A stretch of 64,000 nt of DNA from Heliocybe sulcata (taxonomy: Eukaryota > Basidiomycota > Agaricomycetes > Gloeophyllales > Gloeophyllaceae): assembly GCA_004369045.1 (NCBI GenBank), contig ML213503.1:2540924-2604923 (forward strand), in the 5' to 3' direction. Position numbers and translations under genes: made by a program. The notes under the pieces are model-generated. The model made no database searches, was not told the DNA's origin, and saw nothing but the letters and a program-made list of their open reading frames with translations. Each line of letters starts with the position of its first letter. Positions within the stretch are counted from its first letter, which is position 1. Shown here piece after piece: positions 1 through 11,190 of this stretch.

Positions 1-3000
1 TTCCATCAGGCATGACGCCCGGCGATGTAACAGCGGAAATGCTCAATCCCAAGCCCACAAGCTGCGCAGTGCTCGAAGAGGGCGACATCGCCGAAGGTGG
101 CGATCCTGCAGAGGCATTGCGACTGGACGTCCAATACTTTATCCGCTGGACAGAGTTATCAAAATTGCTGAAGAAAGATAGACGGAATTAGTGATGAGTG
201 ACGCTTATATGCGCTTTGAAACTCACTTAATATAAGTCGAATACATTCTCATGAAGGCTGCATGCGCCAGGAAGATACCTGCCACGCTGCGGGCCACGTC
301 GGACGATAGACGACCATCCGCGTCAGCCTCGGCTAGTGCAGGCCCTGACTTCAGAAGAGGAGCAGCAGCCTTCTCCAGAGCAGGAAGGAAGCTCTCCTTA
401 TGGAAGGAGAACAGAGCTTCCAATCCACCAAATACAATTTTGCGCTCTCCGCTGGGTATAACTGTCTCCTTGTTAGACCCAACTCCACTAAGCACATTCG
501 CGGGAGCACACGCAGGCTTGACGTATATGTCCACAAGCTCCTGGAGACCTTTCACGTACGTCCGTTCCGTCCTGCCAAATGTTGAGTAACTTATTAGGAG
601 GACGACGGGATAGACAATACGAACTCAACAATCTCTCGGACTATCATGCCACGCTTGCCCTTGTCGTCCTTGTACTTCCGCTCCTCGTCATTTCCTTGCC
701 CAGAGCTCCCGCTGTCTGTTGTGACCATGCTGAGGCTTTGAATACTGCCAGCGCGGCCTGAAGACTCCGGTGCTCGGAGCTGGGAAGAGGACAAGGAAGA
801 GCTCGAAGCTATGGAGCCATCAGACGATATGACTCTCCCGCTGTCAACTAGAGTTGGCCGACGGGACCCGAGGCCGCTTGACAAGCCCTCTCCCAAAGAG
901 GGTGAAGACCCATAGACACTCATCCCATTGGATTGGGAGGTACCGAGATCGTGCATGTCTTTCAGATACGCCATGACCGACCGCAACGCCCGTGCATAAG
1001 CGTCGTGACTAGGATCTTCGCTCTTCAAATGCTGGCTTCCAACACTAGTTCGCGCGCTGTCTCCACGGACTTCCTCTGTATCATCACCGCCAGCCACTGC
1101 AACACTAGACACGAAAGTAGGCGGAGGTGGTATGGGAATATTGAGAGTAGGCGATGGCGTATCTAGAGGTAAGAAGCTCCTGCGCTTGCGCGCGAGCCCG
1201 GTCGGTGACGTCGGGGACAGAAACCCGCCTGAAGGGGGTGGCGAAGGGATAGTACTTGGAGATAGCTTGTCTTGCGCGTATGAGGGAGTTGTAGGGATAG
1301 AGTCCAATGAGCTCGTCATAGATATTTTGGGATCAATATGTAGCGTCTCAGCGCGAAGCTCCTTGGCAGATGCAGGAGTCAGGATATCAGGGACCAAGCG
1401 AGGACCTGCCGAACCATTGGCAGACGGGCTCACAGCAGGAGTATTATGGGCAGTTACGGGCCGAGACGGGGGCCGGGACGATGATGGCGAGTCGTTTCTC
1501 ATCTTGCTCATCGACATCTTCTTGAGGAATCCCCACTTACTTCCTCTCTCCCGCTCTCTGCCCTGCTCCGGCTGGCGAGGACGCAGATTCGTATTCTGAT
1601 GGCCATCATTCTCATATCGTGACTTCACGTCAGAATGGCGATCTAACTGAGGCGACATGTCCACTTGAGATGGGATCCGCGCCGAACCAGGAGTCAGCGG
1701 CATCACATTGTCCTCGTCCTCAGCTGCAAGCTTATCCCAAGCCGCGTCCGAAAGCTTGGGCCGCGAACCCGACCGTGGTCTTGAACTACCAGACGCTACT
1801 CCGAGACTAGCAAACCGTTTGGGCAGAACGGACTGTCCTGCGTCCTGCATAGAAGCACCAGTACTGAGGAGATTCGAGCTAGAAGCCATATGCACCAAGG
1901 GCCGCCTGGGGGGCGAAGTGGGGGGAATCCCGAGCGTATTCGGCGTCAAAGGTTCAGGTGTCTTCCGCAGATCACCAGCACTTTTCATCTTCCGCAAATC
2001 CCGGTCTCCGAAGTAGCCAGAGTCCACGACGCTCTTGGTATTGGGAGAAGCCTTCTGCAATTTCGACCTCGTACCTGCGTATGCGGTGTTGGGTCGAGTC
2101 TTGTCATAGTACGCCTTGTTTGGTGTAGTCCTCGTGCGCGATAACGGCTGTCCCAGCGGAGGCAAGCGGCTAGTCTGCGGTGGTGGTGAGGTTGCAGCAC
2201 GGCCGAGAATGGGAGCACGAGAAGGAGTGACACCATCCTCATTCCTGCCAGCGATGGGCACCCTGGCATCCTGGACTGGAGAAGACGGGGTAGAGACGTC
2301 GTCAACATCTGTATCCGTCCCTGCAGCGCTATTGGAGAAGCTGGGTGAAGGAAGGGGAAACATCGGTGTAGAAGGAGGATAAGGGGATGCCATCGGAGTC
2401 TTAGCCAGTAAGGGATCAACGAGAGCTTTCCATGGCCCCTGAAAGGGATTACCCTCTACTAGTAACGTTTCCAGTGCAGGGAGGAGGCAGAGCCAGCTCG
2501 GCAAAGAATGTAGCTTGTTTCGCCGGATACTAAATGTATGCAGCTTCTCCAATGCACTGAGCGCGATATGCAGATCAGTTATGCCAGTGGAATCAGTGAT
2601 GAGTACCCGCAGTGAAGTCAGGTTGGCGAGGAACACCGGAAGAGCACGCAACGGGTTAGAGGCGATATTCAGCTCCTCGAGTTGTGTGCAAGAGGCCAGG
2701 GCCGGGGGAATGGCGCTGAGAAAATTCGCAGAAATGTCAAGCACTAGAAGAGAGGAACCGACTTGAGGCAGAATGCTGCTAAGGAAGGACGGCACTGCAT
2801 TGGGAGTGCTGGAGGACGCCAGCAGCAGATGTGTCGTGCCTGCAAGGATTCGTTATAGTATTGGGTCAGACTGTTTCGCAAATACGACACGCATATAGGC
2901 AGTACTCGAACATACCTGCTTCCACATGAAGAGTCGATACAGCCTTCCCCTCTCCCTGCACAATTAGACCTCGCCCTTGTTCCAGTACCACTACAGCCGC

Positions 3001-4469
3001 GGTAGGCTCGTCCTCCCTGCTTTCGACATCATCCAATAGATCCGCATCTGCATCGACACCCGTGTCATCATCCGTCTCTTCATCGCTTGTCAGGCCAAAT
3101 TCGTCTCTCTCGTCGACTGGGTACCAGGAAGCATCGTAGCTGGGTTCCCCTTGAGACCGTATTCGTCCCTGTTCTGATAGCGAATTCATACCCCCATTTC
3201 CTATGGATGAAGAACGGGAGCGACTGCCACCGGCAGCCGACCAAGGCCGCAGCTCGTACTGGTGATGCGACGAGGAGGGAGCGGAAGAGGTGGGATCTCG
3301 CGTGGAGTGGGTACCTTCGACGGGGCCAATGCCGACGCCGTGGTTTAGTTCTTCTGCTTCCGGCTCTATACGGCTATGGCTATAATCGCTAGAGGCAAGC
3401 GCACTTCCGCCTGATGTATACGCTGAGGATCTCGTGGAGGCAGTTGAGGAGCCTCCGGACGAAAAACCATAGGAGCCGAGCGAGCCGTTCAGTCGACGGA
3501 ATGGGTATGGATCCGGGAATTGGTTTGGATCAGGAAGTGGAAGAACCTTAGTAGGAAGAGCGTATGACCGTGCCGTACTGCTGTCAAGAAGGAATGAAGA
3601 GTCGTCGCCGTATGAGGACGGACGTACGACAGGCGAGTGAGCGGGATCACTCTGCATCTTCGAGGGTGAGACTATCGAAACCGGCGAGTCCATGTTAAGA
3701 TAGGAAGCCTGAGGAGAGAGTGGGCTAAACTGCTGCACGGAGTTGGGAGACCAGCAATCATCGTCTCCTGGAGAAGGATTGGCAGAAGGAGTGGGTGCTC
3801 GGGGTCGAGTACTGTGCATGTCGGCGTCGCTGTGTGTGAACGGCGACGGAGGTAGAGCAGCAGAAGGGTGGCTCCGTAAGTAGTGTAGGTCTGCTAACCA
3901 GACTAGTCAGTAAGGAACGACTTGCAGGACGACCAGGTCAACTAGTTGCACAACGACGGCATCAAGGGAAGTAAAGGCTGGCAGATTGAATTGGACAGCA
4001 AGGTTTGCGACTGCATATAGCATCTAAGCACGCATCGGTGTCCCACGAAGGATCATCAGAGCCAAAATAAACGCCCATCGTTGTCCCGGTCTGCATGCCC
4101 GTCCGCCATCCTCTTCTTCATTCGACCCACTCCAATATAAAGCAAACTGCAGTCGAGTGCTCACCTGTGTCATGGCCATCCTGGACCAGCTCTAGGGGCA
4201 CTGAAGCATCCGGGGCAAACGAGCCCAGCACAGGACTGTCGGCCCTGCCTTGGTCCTGGTGGTCTTGCACATCGATGGGCATAGGCGGTAGAGGTTTGTC
4301 GTAAGGCAAAGAGGAGCTTATGCCTGTCGACAACCGGGCAGACGAGAGCACGGATTGCCGAGAATTGCGGTGCCCGGGGTCGCAATGGAGGCCTCTGTTA
4401 AGGGTGGTCAAATTCGCACCTCCTTCTGCCAACCGCTGCTACAAAATCGACCGAACACGTACCTGTCAT
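1..4469 (-). CDS. LRR-RhoGEF (Rho guanine nucleotide exchange factor), 3' end outside window
   Basis: Predicted activator of Rho-family GTPases, acting at the cell cortex. Exons on the minus strand: 4469-4463, 4425-4165, 3890-2916, 2839-625, 571-227, 167-1 (continues off the window). Phases agree at every junction, giving at least 1,323 residues. Order: disordered N-terminus (about 1-410), leucine-rich repeats (about 415-560, e.g. LLVLDISANFLSAIP, LEELNIASNPLRALP), a long Ser/Pro-rich linker, then the start of a DH (RhoGEF) domain near residue 1,145 with REIVETERTYVKGLQELVD and later YINNFDNSVQRIKYW. Family knowledge: DH domains load GTP on Rho/Cdc42; fungal LRR-RhoGEFs are known. The start codon is tentative because it needs a 37-nt first intron (4426-4462). 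The 274-nt intron 3891-4164 is long for this genome. The missing 3' part probably holds the rest of DH. Confidence 0.9.
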
Positions 4470-5110
4470 TCATTCCAGTCCACATGTTCCCTCTCATGGT
4501 AGCAACTGTGCCCCCTTTTCACGTGCGCTGTCGTATTCAGGAAAAAAGCACTATCACGCTTTCCCCGCGACGCCGGATGCAGAGGCACTGCTAAGTGCTC
4601 AAGAAGATCTTGATCTAAAGATGGACGGCGAGCAGAACGTCTTGTGCACTCCTTTACGTACAGCGGCAACACCGACCAGAACTTGGAGCATCAAATGTTT
4701 GTCTACACAGTGCCACTCAGCCTACAACATGAAACCCGACTCGTTCCCTGACTCTTTGAGGCAGACCGTATTGCCATTCAGTCCAAAGGGTCGATGTATA
4801 TTCGTCGCCACATAATACGGCGGCGGCTGTATTGCGCAGCGAGCGTCTCTGTGTATTATTCAGATTTGAGTTATTAAATGTACCCGTACCTGCACCCGCC
4901 GTACTGGAGCCTGATATATGATACATAGATTTACAGGTCTCGGCAATCTGCCACGCAATGCTGTGATCGATAGACGCCATAGCGTGATTGCAGCGACCTT
5001 TGGAAACACTTCGCGTACTACCGCAGTTGCGACAGTCAACACAGCCCGGGTATCATCCGTTTTAATTATCCATAATGGCATCGATCCCGAAGAACACATC
5101 TTACAGCCGC
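4470..5110. other. Intergenic region between RhoGEF and ELP4
   Basis: Promoter side of the RhoGEF gene and 3' side of ELP4. No recognised gene. A minus-strand frame at 4980-4717 starts with ATG and would give 87 residues (MASIDHSIAWQIAETCKSMY...), with reasonable composition but no family I recognise; I do not call it a gene. Confidence 0.5.
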
Positions 5111-6669
5111 TCAGAAGTCGTACAAGTCTGGAGCGTCCGACCTAAAAGCCACCTTCTTCTTTGCTTTGGCTGACTTCCGAGGCGTCGGTACTACTTGACC
5201 TTTAGTACCCGAATGAGAACCCGCTCTTGTCTGTGGGACGGACAAGTCTTCAATCCCCACTTGAACGGCAGCAGCATCAGAGCCTATTTGCGAAGTTTCA
5301 CCACCAACGCCAGATGGCTGCTCAGCCGGGCCGTCATCGGGCCTACCCGCTTCCACAGCGGAGAACGTCGTTGAAGGAGTGGTACGTCTCTCCCCTACCC
5401 CGCCCTCCACGTCCAAATGCAGGGTCTCGAAGATAAGTCTCTTGCGCATGCACTTGAACGCGAGGTTATTCTCGCCCACTCCGCCCGCAGACGATGCAGA
5501 CGCTGAAACTCCTCGAAGCGCCGAAAATCTGTCACTCGGGGGGAGCAGCGTATGGGGAGCGGGGAGACTATGAATATGCACCATCCCGTGATGGGAAGGA
5601 AAGATGGCCGACAGAGACGGGTCACCTACAAATAAGGTTCATCAGACAGGATTACAATAATGGACAGTGGAATCTGAGCGAACCTCCAAACGCTGATAGT
5701 GTGACGCAGGCATCCGAAACCCAGGCAAGTTTCTGCAGCCACCCTGGTCCGCCCCATCGGTCTTCACATAAATAGGACACTGGACAGATCATCGCGCAAG
5801 AGTTGGCATACTCCCGCAGAAGCCGACGCAGGCGGTAATGAAACCATATGGCGTCCTAGGACAAGGATCAATGCCATAAATACTCTGATAGGATGGGACT
5901 GACTTGGGGTGTTAGGTCCCCCCACTCTGCAGAGCCAAAGAAGGGGACACATATCCTAGTCGCTTGAGGCGTAGGACCATTCCTTTGCAATACATCTGCT
6001 ACTCGTTTCAGCACGCTATCCGATGGGGATGAGTCACCTGTATGGGAGACAGGGATGAAGCTTAGAATCTGAGCCTCAGCAGCCTGGGCGATGACTTGTG
6101 CGGGTATCCGACACGTCAAATCAAACGTCGCGCAAAACTCATCCGCTGATCTGCCTCGCCAGATTGAACGGAAGGGATGAGCTTTCTGTCAGTAGGATAA
6201 TCCTAAGACTTACATACGAATTAGACGAGTTGACAGTGGTCTGGAACTGCTTCATCTGCTCATACCGCCATGCAATTCTGACCTTGCTGTCATGATCGCT
6301 AGCTTTCTCCTCCTCTTCCTCATCTCCAGGTAACCCGGAAGTCGACGGAGCCGACGCGACATCTCCATGCGTCCACATACATTCCGATGCAAACTCCTGC
6401 GCAGAATCGCCCACAACCAGGATTCTCTGCTTCACCGCCAATCCTTGGGCCACAAAGTACTTCGCAACTAGCTCCCCGTACGCAGAATGCACGTCCGGAG
6501 CTAAAATGACAGATGAACATGAGAGCGGCAAGCCTCCGCCAAGAATGTCATCCAGAGACGGTATACCGGTGGAAGTAATGATGGTCGCTGCTGACGACGG
6601 TGAGCTGCGGGTGCCATGCTGAGTAGCATGGGGTTGCTTGGAGACCGTCTTTCGTTTGAAGGACGACAT
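5111..6669 (-). CDS. ELP4: Elongator complex protein 4 (Elp4, PAXNEB family)
   Basis: Subunit of the Elp4-5-6 RecA-like ring of Elongator, needed for wobble-uridine (U34) modification in tRNA. Four exons: 6669-6214, 6137-5904, 5855-5684, 5625-5111; introns of 76, 48 and 58 nt; 458 residues with all phases matching. Recognised from N-terminal GIPSLDDILGGGLPLS followed by a Rossmann-like strand (VILAPDVHSAYGELVAKYF), an acidic insert (DEEEEEK), IAWRYEQMKQFQ, then FCATFDLTCRIP and LRRLLREYANSCAM typical of Elp4. The C-terminus carries GMVHIHSLPAPHTLLPPSDR and a Lys-rich tail ending APDLYDF. As usual for Elp4 there is no canonical P-loop. The start is the Met of MSSFKRKTVSKQ at 6669. It is divergent from IMP1 across 171 bp. 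Confidence 0.95.
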
Positions 6670-6840
6670 GAGGCAGACGGGAGTAAAAGATACGAAATTG
6701 GAATTCGGAGGCGTTGATGATCTTATCAACTTTAGGCGTTAGTGCGCGCCTAATTACACCTCGGACTGAAGCGCGTTTCTCTCTCTCCTGAACCTAGCGT
6801 TCCTACTTACTGGGACTTACCCTGCGTCTGTGCGAGAAGA
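6670..6840. promoter_or_regulatory. Shared divergent promoter of ELP4 and IMP1
   Basis: 171 bp separate the two start codons, so both core promoters must lie here. No TATA box is evident. Pyrimidine-rich stretches (ctctctctcctg at about 6779-6790) fit housekeeping promoters of basidiomycetes. Confidence 0.5.
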
Positions 6841-7531
6841 ATGGCAAGTCTGAATGTTCCGAGAATGCAGAGGCTGTTGAAGCAGCTCAGCTACGGTATC
6901 CTCATCGTTCGCAAGGATTCCACTTTCGTATTCCATCAATATCAACGGTACTCTGCTAGGGTGTAAACTGCGGATGCGCATTTCACTTGATGCGAAGGTA
7001 TATCGGAGGTCCTAGCCTTGTAAGTTTGATATGCAATAGTTCACCTACTCGCGGCGTTAACTCCCCAGTAAGGCCTATGGTCCTTCGATGCTCCCTACTC
7101 TCGCAATGTCAGGGGAGATATTACTCGAAAACAACTTCAGCATCTGGTGGAACCCCAACAACATTGCCCGCGGCGATCTCGTCAGTTATGTCTCGCCTAT
7201 CGACCCTACGAGGATAGCATGCAAGCGTGTCATCGGCCTCCCGGGGGATGTCGTATGCGTTGATCCCACCGGCGAGAAAGCACCTTCTACCGAACACGTT
7301 ATCGTGCCCAAAGGACACTACTGGCTTGCGGGCGATAATGCACCTGCATCCCGGGATTCTAGATGGTATGGTCCTGTCTCCGGACAGTTGATACGCGGAA
7401 AAATCGTGGCCAGGGTAGGTTGCCAGGGTCTTCTTATCCATCCTCAATGTTGCAGTCTCATAGCGGGTACTTAGATATGGCCGCCCCGCTCGATGACTGT
7501 CTTCCGCAATCCAATTTCTTATATCGACTGA
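6841..7531 (+). CDS. IMP1: Mitochondrial inner membrane protease subunit 1 (signal peptidase S26)
   Basis: Serine protease that removes sorting signals from proteins delivered to the intermembrane space. Exons 6841-6906, 6960-7019, 7073-7414 and 7475-7531 give 174 residues, normal for Imp1. Catalytic Ser lies in GPSMLPTLA and catalytic Lys in ACKRVIGLPGD; the S26 box is GHYWLAGDNAPASRDSRWYG, followed by GKIVAR and the C-terminus IWPPRSMTVFRNPISYID. A hydrophobic N-terminal stretch around GVNCGCAFHL is the likely membrane anchor. Exon 3 could instead begin 4 nt earlier (acceptor at 7068), which would change the joining residues; I prefer the in-phase join giving SLAYGPSM. In yeast the partner subunit is Imp2; no Imp2 gene is in this window. 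Confidence 0.92.
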
Positions 7532-7831
7532 GCTCATCTCCGGTGGAGCTCATGCCCGAGCAATGTCACCAGAGTCACCCGTACTCGACTGGACATCGCG
7601 AAGCTTGAAGGAGTACCATGTCCTGGGTATTAGGGTGAAGGCAGGAATTCACTGGTCTTGGCCAGTGCAAATACACTCTATCGTGTTCCTCCACTTGGCT
7701 AGGCATATGGCTACGGTTTCGTATATCAATAACGCAAGACGTAGTATATCTTACAGTCCATGCAAACGCCTAGCACTCCTGACTCCAGCTGTCGAGCTCC
7801 TTAATACATCTTCTCGGGGAGAACTCTCCTA
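7532..7831. other. Convergent 3' region of IMP1 and the TTC1-like gene
   Basis: 300 bp between two stop codons on opposite strands. It should hold the 3' UTRs and cleavage sites of both genes. I see no coding frame worth calling. Confidence 0.5.
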
Positions 7832-8887
7832 TCACCGAACAAAGTTCATCGAATAGCCACCCTGCCCATTAGGCTCGAACTTAAAGTTGTCGGTCGATAA
7901 ACCAAAGTTGCCTAGTGCATCACTCGGTCAGCGGCAGCAGCCCGGGATGAGCAGGGTATCGTACCTAGGATGCTATTCCCTAAGCCCTTGAGTTTATCGA
8001 ACATCTCCCCCATTTCGGCTTTCTGAGCTGCTTCAACTCGGGGCTTCAGACTCTGCAGTGCTCTTCGTGTTTCGCCTAGCTGGTGTGATGACGGGGGTAG
8101 CACAGCGATGAGCGCGTTGTAGTCTACCACAAGAAAGTGTCAGCTTGGGCGATCAAGAGACGTGCAGCGTCATGCGTACCTTCTTGGGCGCTTGTCAGTG
8201 ACGACCAGGTGCCGACCTTCTCGTTGCAGGCCGCTCGCCTTTGCAGCGCCTTGACATAGCCAGGGTCATCCAATAATGCTTCGGTACACGCTGTCGCGGC
8301 TTCCTTATATTCCTCCTACAGAGCGCGGATGAGCCAGATACCAAAGCTTCACGCAAAGGGGGCACATACCAGTTTCATGTAACATGCGCCTATGTTCGCG
8401 CTGAGGACCGCTCTGGCCTTAGCACATTCCTTCTCTAATGCAGTCGGTTCAGGTAGCACTTCCTCCTCTTCTGGAGCCTTGTCCTCATCTCCTTCGCTAT
8501 CGGATGGCGGGACTTCCTGGGCGTCCTCATCTGTCTCGAACTCTCTCTTGAAGTCGCGTTCCTTCCCCTTCTTCGAGTTCGGTTCTTTCTCCCTCCGTCG
8601 CGGTAGTCGCCCGAGACCGCTTCTGTATGTGTTTAGAGCTTCATTCCACTTCGCAGCACGGAAGTAGTCGTTGCCTTCAAGCTTCAATTCCTCTGCTTCC
8701 TTGAGAGATTGCTTCAAGCGTCGAGAGTCGCCCGGTCAGTTACTAAGGAAGGCATCTGGCTACGGACACTCACCCGAAGGGCGTCCTCGGTAGCAGGTTC
8801 ATGTTCAAGTACTTCTGTATCGTCAACACCGACGGATTTACTTCCCTCTGCAGATTCAAGTTGTGGTGAGTGATTGTCCTGCGCCAT
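7832..8887 (-). CDS. TTC1-like tetratricopeptide repeat protein
   Basis: Likely cytosolic TPR adaptor of the TTC1 (TPR1) type, a family linked to Hsp70/Hsp90 and small-GTPase binding. Five exons: 8887-8774, 8711-8370, 8315-8180, 8123-7965, 7911-7832; 276 residues. TPR motifs: AEELKLEGNDYFRAAKWNEA, then ARAVLSANIGACYMKL, then EEYKEAATACTEALLDDPGY and VKALQRRAACNEKVG. Between the first and second TPR helices sits an acidic/basic low-complexity insert (about 65-110) as in TTC1. The C-terminus GNSILGNFGLSTDNFKFEPN closely matches the conserved TTC1 ending. Start chosen at MAQDNHSPQLE. Substrate or partner cannot be read from sequence. Confidence 0.9.
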
Positions 8888-9400
8888 CCTTGTCCGAGTG
8901 CCGGATATCGGGGCTTGCCGAACTTTGAAAGAGCCCCGTCCCGGGCCGTCTGGTCCGGTCGGACTCTCTTATTGCAGCCACCGAGGTCGACAGAATCTTA
9001 GAATATTGTACTTCGGTCTCTGGCAGTATCAGAGAGGTATGGAAACATCATATGTCCGCAAAAACGAGTTTCTGACCTGTGCACAGAGACCCACTGGCGT
9101 ATCCGCGACCCCAGGGTGATGAGCTCAGGCAGATTACGCTGTTGCTCTGAGGTGTTGCATGCTTGGGTTAGCTTTCCTCTGAGCCCTCTTCTCAGAGGAA
9201 AGCGATGCGACGCGTTGTCGTCCGGCTCTCGGTTCTCTGGCGGCATGACACAGACACCGCAGAGGTGCTGCATGCTGGGGCAGACTGTTCACTCGCTCCA
9301 TCTGCACGACGCCACTCACGCCCGAAAAATAGCGTGGATGGGTACCTACATAACGAGGACGCCATGAATTGCCCTCATTGCATCGTATTCAGTCATCGAC
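8888..9400. other. Divergent intergenic region between TTC1-like gene and SDR1
   Basis: 513 bp expected to hold both promoters. No open frame of recognisable type and no TATA box close to SDR1 that I can defend. Confidence 0.5.
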
Positions 9401-10476
9401 ATGCCGGGTATAGCTGACAGCAAGTGCATCCTTGTTATTGGAGCTACTGCTGGCATTGGCCGCGCTTTGGCTCTCAGCCTCCTCGCTTTGCCTTCCAAGC
9501 CTACTGTTATTGTCTCCGGACGTCGCCGTTCACGTCTGGACGAGCTAGCTAAGGAGGGGCTCGAAGTTGTCCACTGTGATGTGGATGCCGATCGGGACAC
9601 CTTGGACAAGTTTGTCTCCATTGTCCTTGACAAATATCCGCAGGTATTTTGACTTCATCCATATTTGTTTCGCCGCTGGCTGGCTCCTGATGCGGTGACA
9701 CTTCAGCTGGATAGTGTTGTCTTCTCTGCTGGCATCCAGCATGAATTCGATTTCACGCACCCCGAGACCGTCGACCTTGATGGTATGTCCGCGATCGGTC
9801 AGCGCCTTGAAAACCATTCTGAACCCACTATAGCATTCACGAGTGAGATCAATACCAACTACATCGCCATTGTGACCATGATCAAGTATTTTCTCCCGCA
9901 CTTGCTCAGGAAAGGAGTAAGTGAACGCCTGAATGACACCTCGGTCCTCGAGTGCTGACCGTCAATATTAGTCCAAGGGTCAACCTTGCTTCATAATACC
10001 GGTTTCCTCCCAACTCGGGATATTACCAGCGCCATGGGTACCTTGTTATGCTGCCACAAAGGCTGCCCTTCACAGCTATACCATCAGTCTGGAAGCCCAG
10101 ATGAGGGGAACGAATGTCAATGTCATAGAAATCGCGCCTCCGTAAGTTCATCCTGCGCGTTAACTACCCTTGGCTGACAATCCTACGGCAGATTGGTGGA
10201 GTCCGAGTTGCATGATCGTAAGCCTCCTTTCCCATTATCGCGTGGTGCTTCACTTACATGAAATTTTCAGATCAAGGGAAGTCACCTTCGCTTTCCAAGA
10301 TGTGGATGCCCTTGGACAAGTTCACCGAACACATCATGAAGGGCCTCCTCCGAGGTGATAGCTTTATTACGGCTGGTTCAGGGGAGAAATTCTTCAGCCG
10401 GTTTGAAGAGGGAAAGGCTGAAGCGGCGTACGACAGCTACCAGAGAATGAAAGGAGTTTGGGCTGAGGCGAAATAG
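9401..10476 (+). CDS. Short-chain dehydrogenase/reductase, cluster copy 1
   Basis: NAD(P)(H)-dependent oxidoreductase of the classical SDR fold; substrate unknown. Exons 9401-9643, 9707-9782, 9834-9916, 9972-10141, 10192-10217, 10271-10476; 267 residues. Cofactor loop GATAGIGRA near residue 14, basic SGRRRSR after beta-2 (suggesting NADPH), FSAGIQHE in place of the usual NNAG, EINTNYIAIVTM helix, catalytic Ser in PVSSQLG, and catalytic Tyr/Lys in PCYAATKAALHSY. The first four exon lengths (243, 76, 83, 170) and the 26-nt fifth exon are identical to the copies at 12493 and 14496, so the three arose by duplication. No signal peptide or membrane segment. Confidence 0.93.
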
Positions 10477-10578
10477 GGGATAATGTGCCTGTCTGTATAG
10501 AGAGAGTAGAGAGTTAAATCGTGCCACGTGAGGTCATCGACGCGTCGCAGCGGCTTAGCCCTTAAGGCCTCAAGGCCT

Positions 10579-10617
10579 CATCCACACCTCGGAAAGCGAA
10601 GGCGACTTCCCTTAATC
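10579..10617 (-). pseudogene. Inverted relic of SDR exon 6
   Basis: Read on the minus strand, about 39 bp match the start of SDR1 exon 6 (10271-10309) with a few transitions: both contain aagggaagtc, then ccttcgctttcc and tgtggatg. Homology stops on both sides, so this is a fragment left by duplication or rearrangement, not a gene. Confidence 0.7.
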
Positions 10618-10632
10618 TCAGATGACAGTTTC

Positions 10633-11010
10633 CTAGAGACGAGTCGTGAGTAGCCCGTAACTGACGCCTTTATTCAAGGTTCCCTCGAAATGAGCGTTGA
10701 TATCAATCAATCCTAGGGAGTTGACGCCGCTACCCACCTCCAGCTCTTTCTGCGCAGCACGGAACCCCGCCCTTCCAAACAACGCGCTACCATGTGGCGA
10801 TGTACGTACTGCAGGTCATGTTAAATTTGATGTGCCACCCTCGGATACCGCATGAGGCATACGCAGATTGTTAGAAGCCAGAAAGGATCGACTGGTCCGC
10901 AATGTGGAAAGCCAGGAAAAGAAATGGGCCCTCCACAAGATCTAATTTTCCATCCGTGTTAGTCGGTGAAAAGGGCCATATGATTCGGTCTTCGCAGAAT
11001 TAGTCCGCAT
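10633..11010 (-). pseudogene. Decayed coding-like stretch, family not recognised
   Basis: The minus strand from 10800 to 10633 is an open frame with protein-like composition (SPHGSALFGRAGFRAAQKEL ... NSLGLIDINAHFEGTLNKGV) ending in TAG. Further upstream similar coding-like text appears in other frames (NTDGKLDLVEGPFLFLAFHI), separated by stop codons and without good splice sites. I read this as the tail of a broken host gene. I cannot name the family; a short real exon of an unusual gene remains possible. Confidence 0.3.
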
Positions 11011-11190
11011 TCCAGAGGAAAAAGGTGCCAGAGTGTAAGTCTGACACCTGAAGGTATCTGTAAATTGCGGGCGTCATCCACTGAGTATTACAAGCGATTT
11101 TTCATCAGGATGAAGGGTCCAAGCTCATCGTCAACGCCACATGACACAGTTACCAGCGGAGAAGACTTGGCTCGAAGCATAACATGGCCA

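Larger units (their letters stand above)
10477..11190. other. Intergenic region with SDR and unidentified gene relics
   Basis: Begins with the SDR1 3' flank, whose stretch up to 10557 is repeated upstream of copy 3 (12319-12425). It then holds an inverted scrap of SDR exon 6 (10579-10617) and a decayed coding-like stretch (10633 to about 11010), described separately. No intact gene is seen. Confidence 0.6.

Noticed and set aside
3-191. Plus-strand frame resembling the end of a fungal transcription factor (RLDVQYFIRWTELSKLLKK)
   Set aside because: The minus strand here continues the DH domain of the RhoGEF across a clean intron (168-226), giving YINNFDNSVQRIKYW; the plus-strand frame is a shadow.
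6987-7217. 76-codon plus-strand frame MMRRYIGGPSLVSLICNSSP
   Set aside because: Starts within IMP1 exon 2 but runs through an intron into the wrong frame of exon 3.
7338-7474. IMP1 ending VGCQGLLIHPQCCSLIAGT read straight through
   Set aside because: Reads through a GTAGGT donor; splicing to 7475 gives IWPPRSMTVFRNPISYID, which matches the Imp1 C-terminus.
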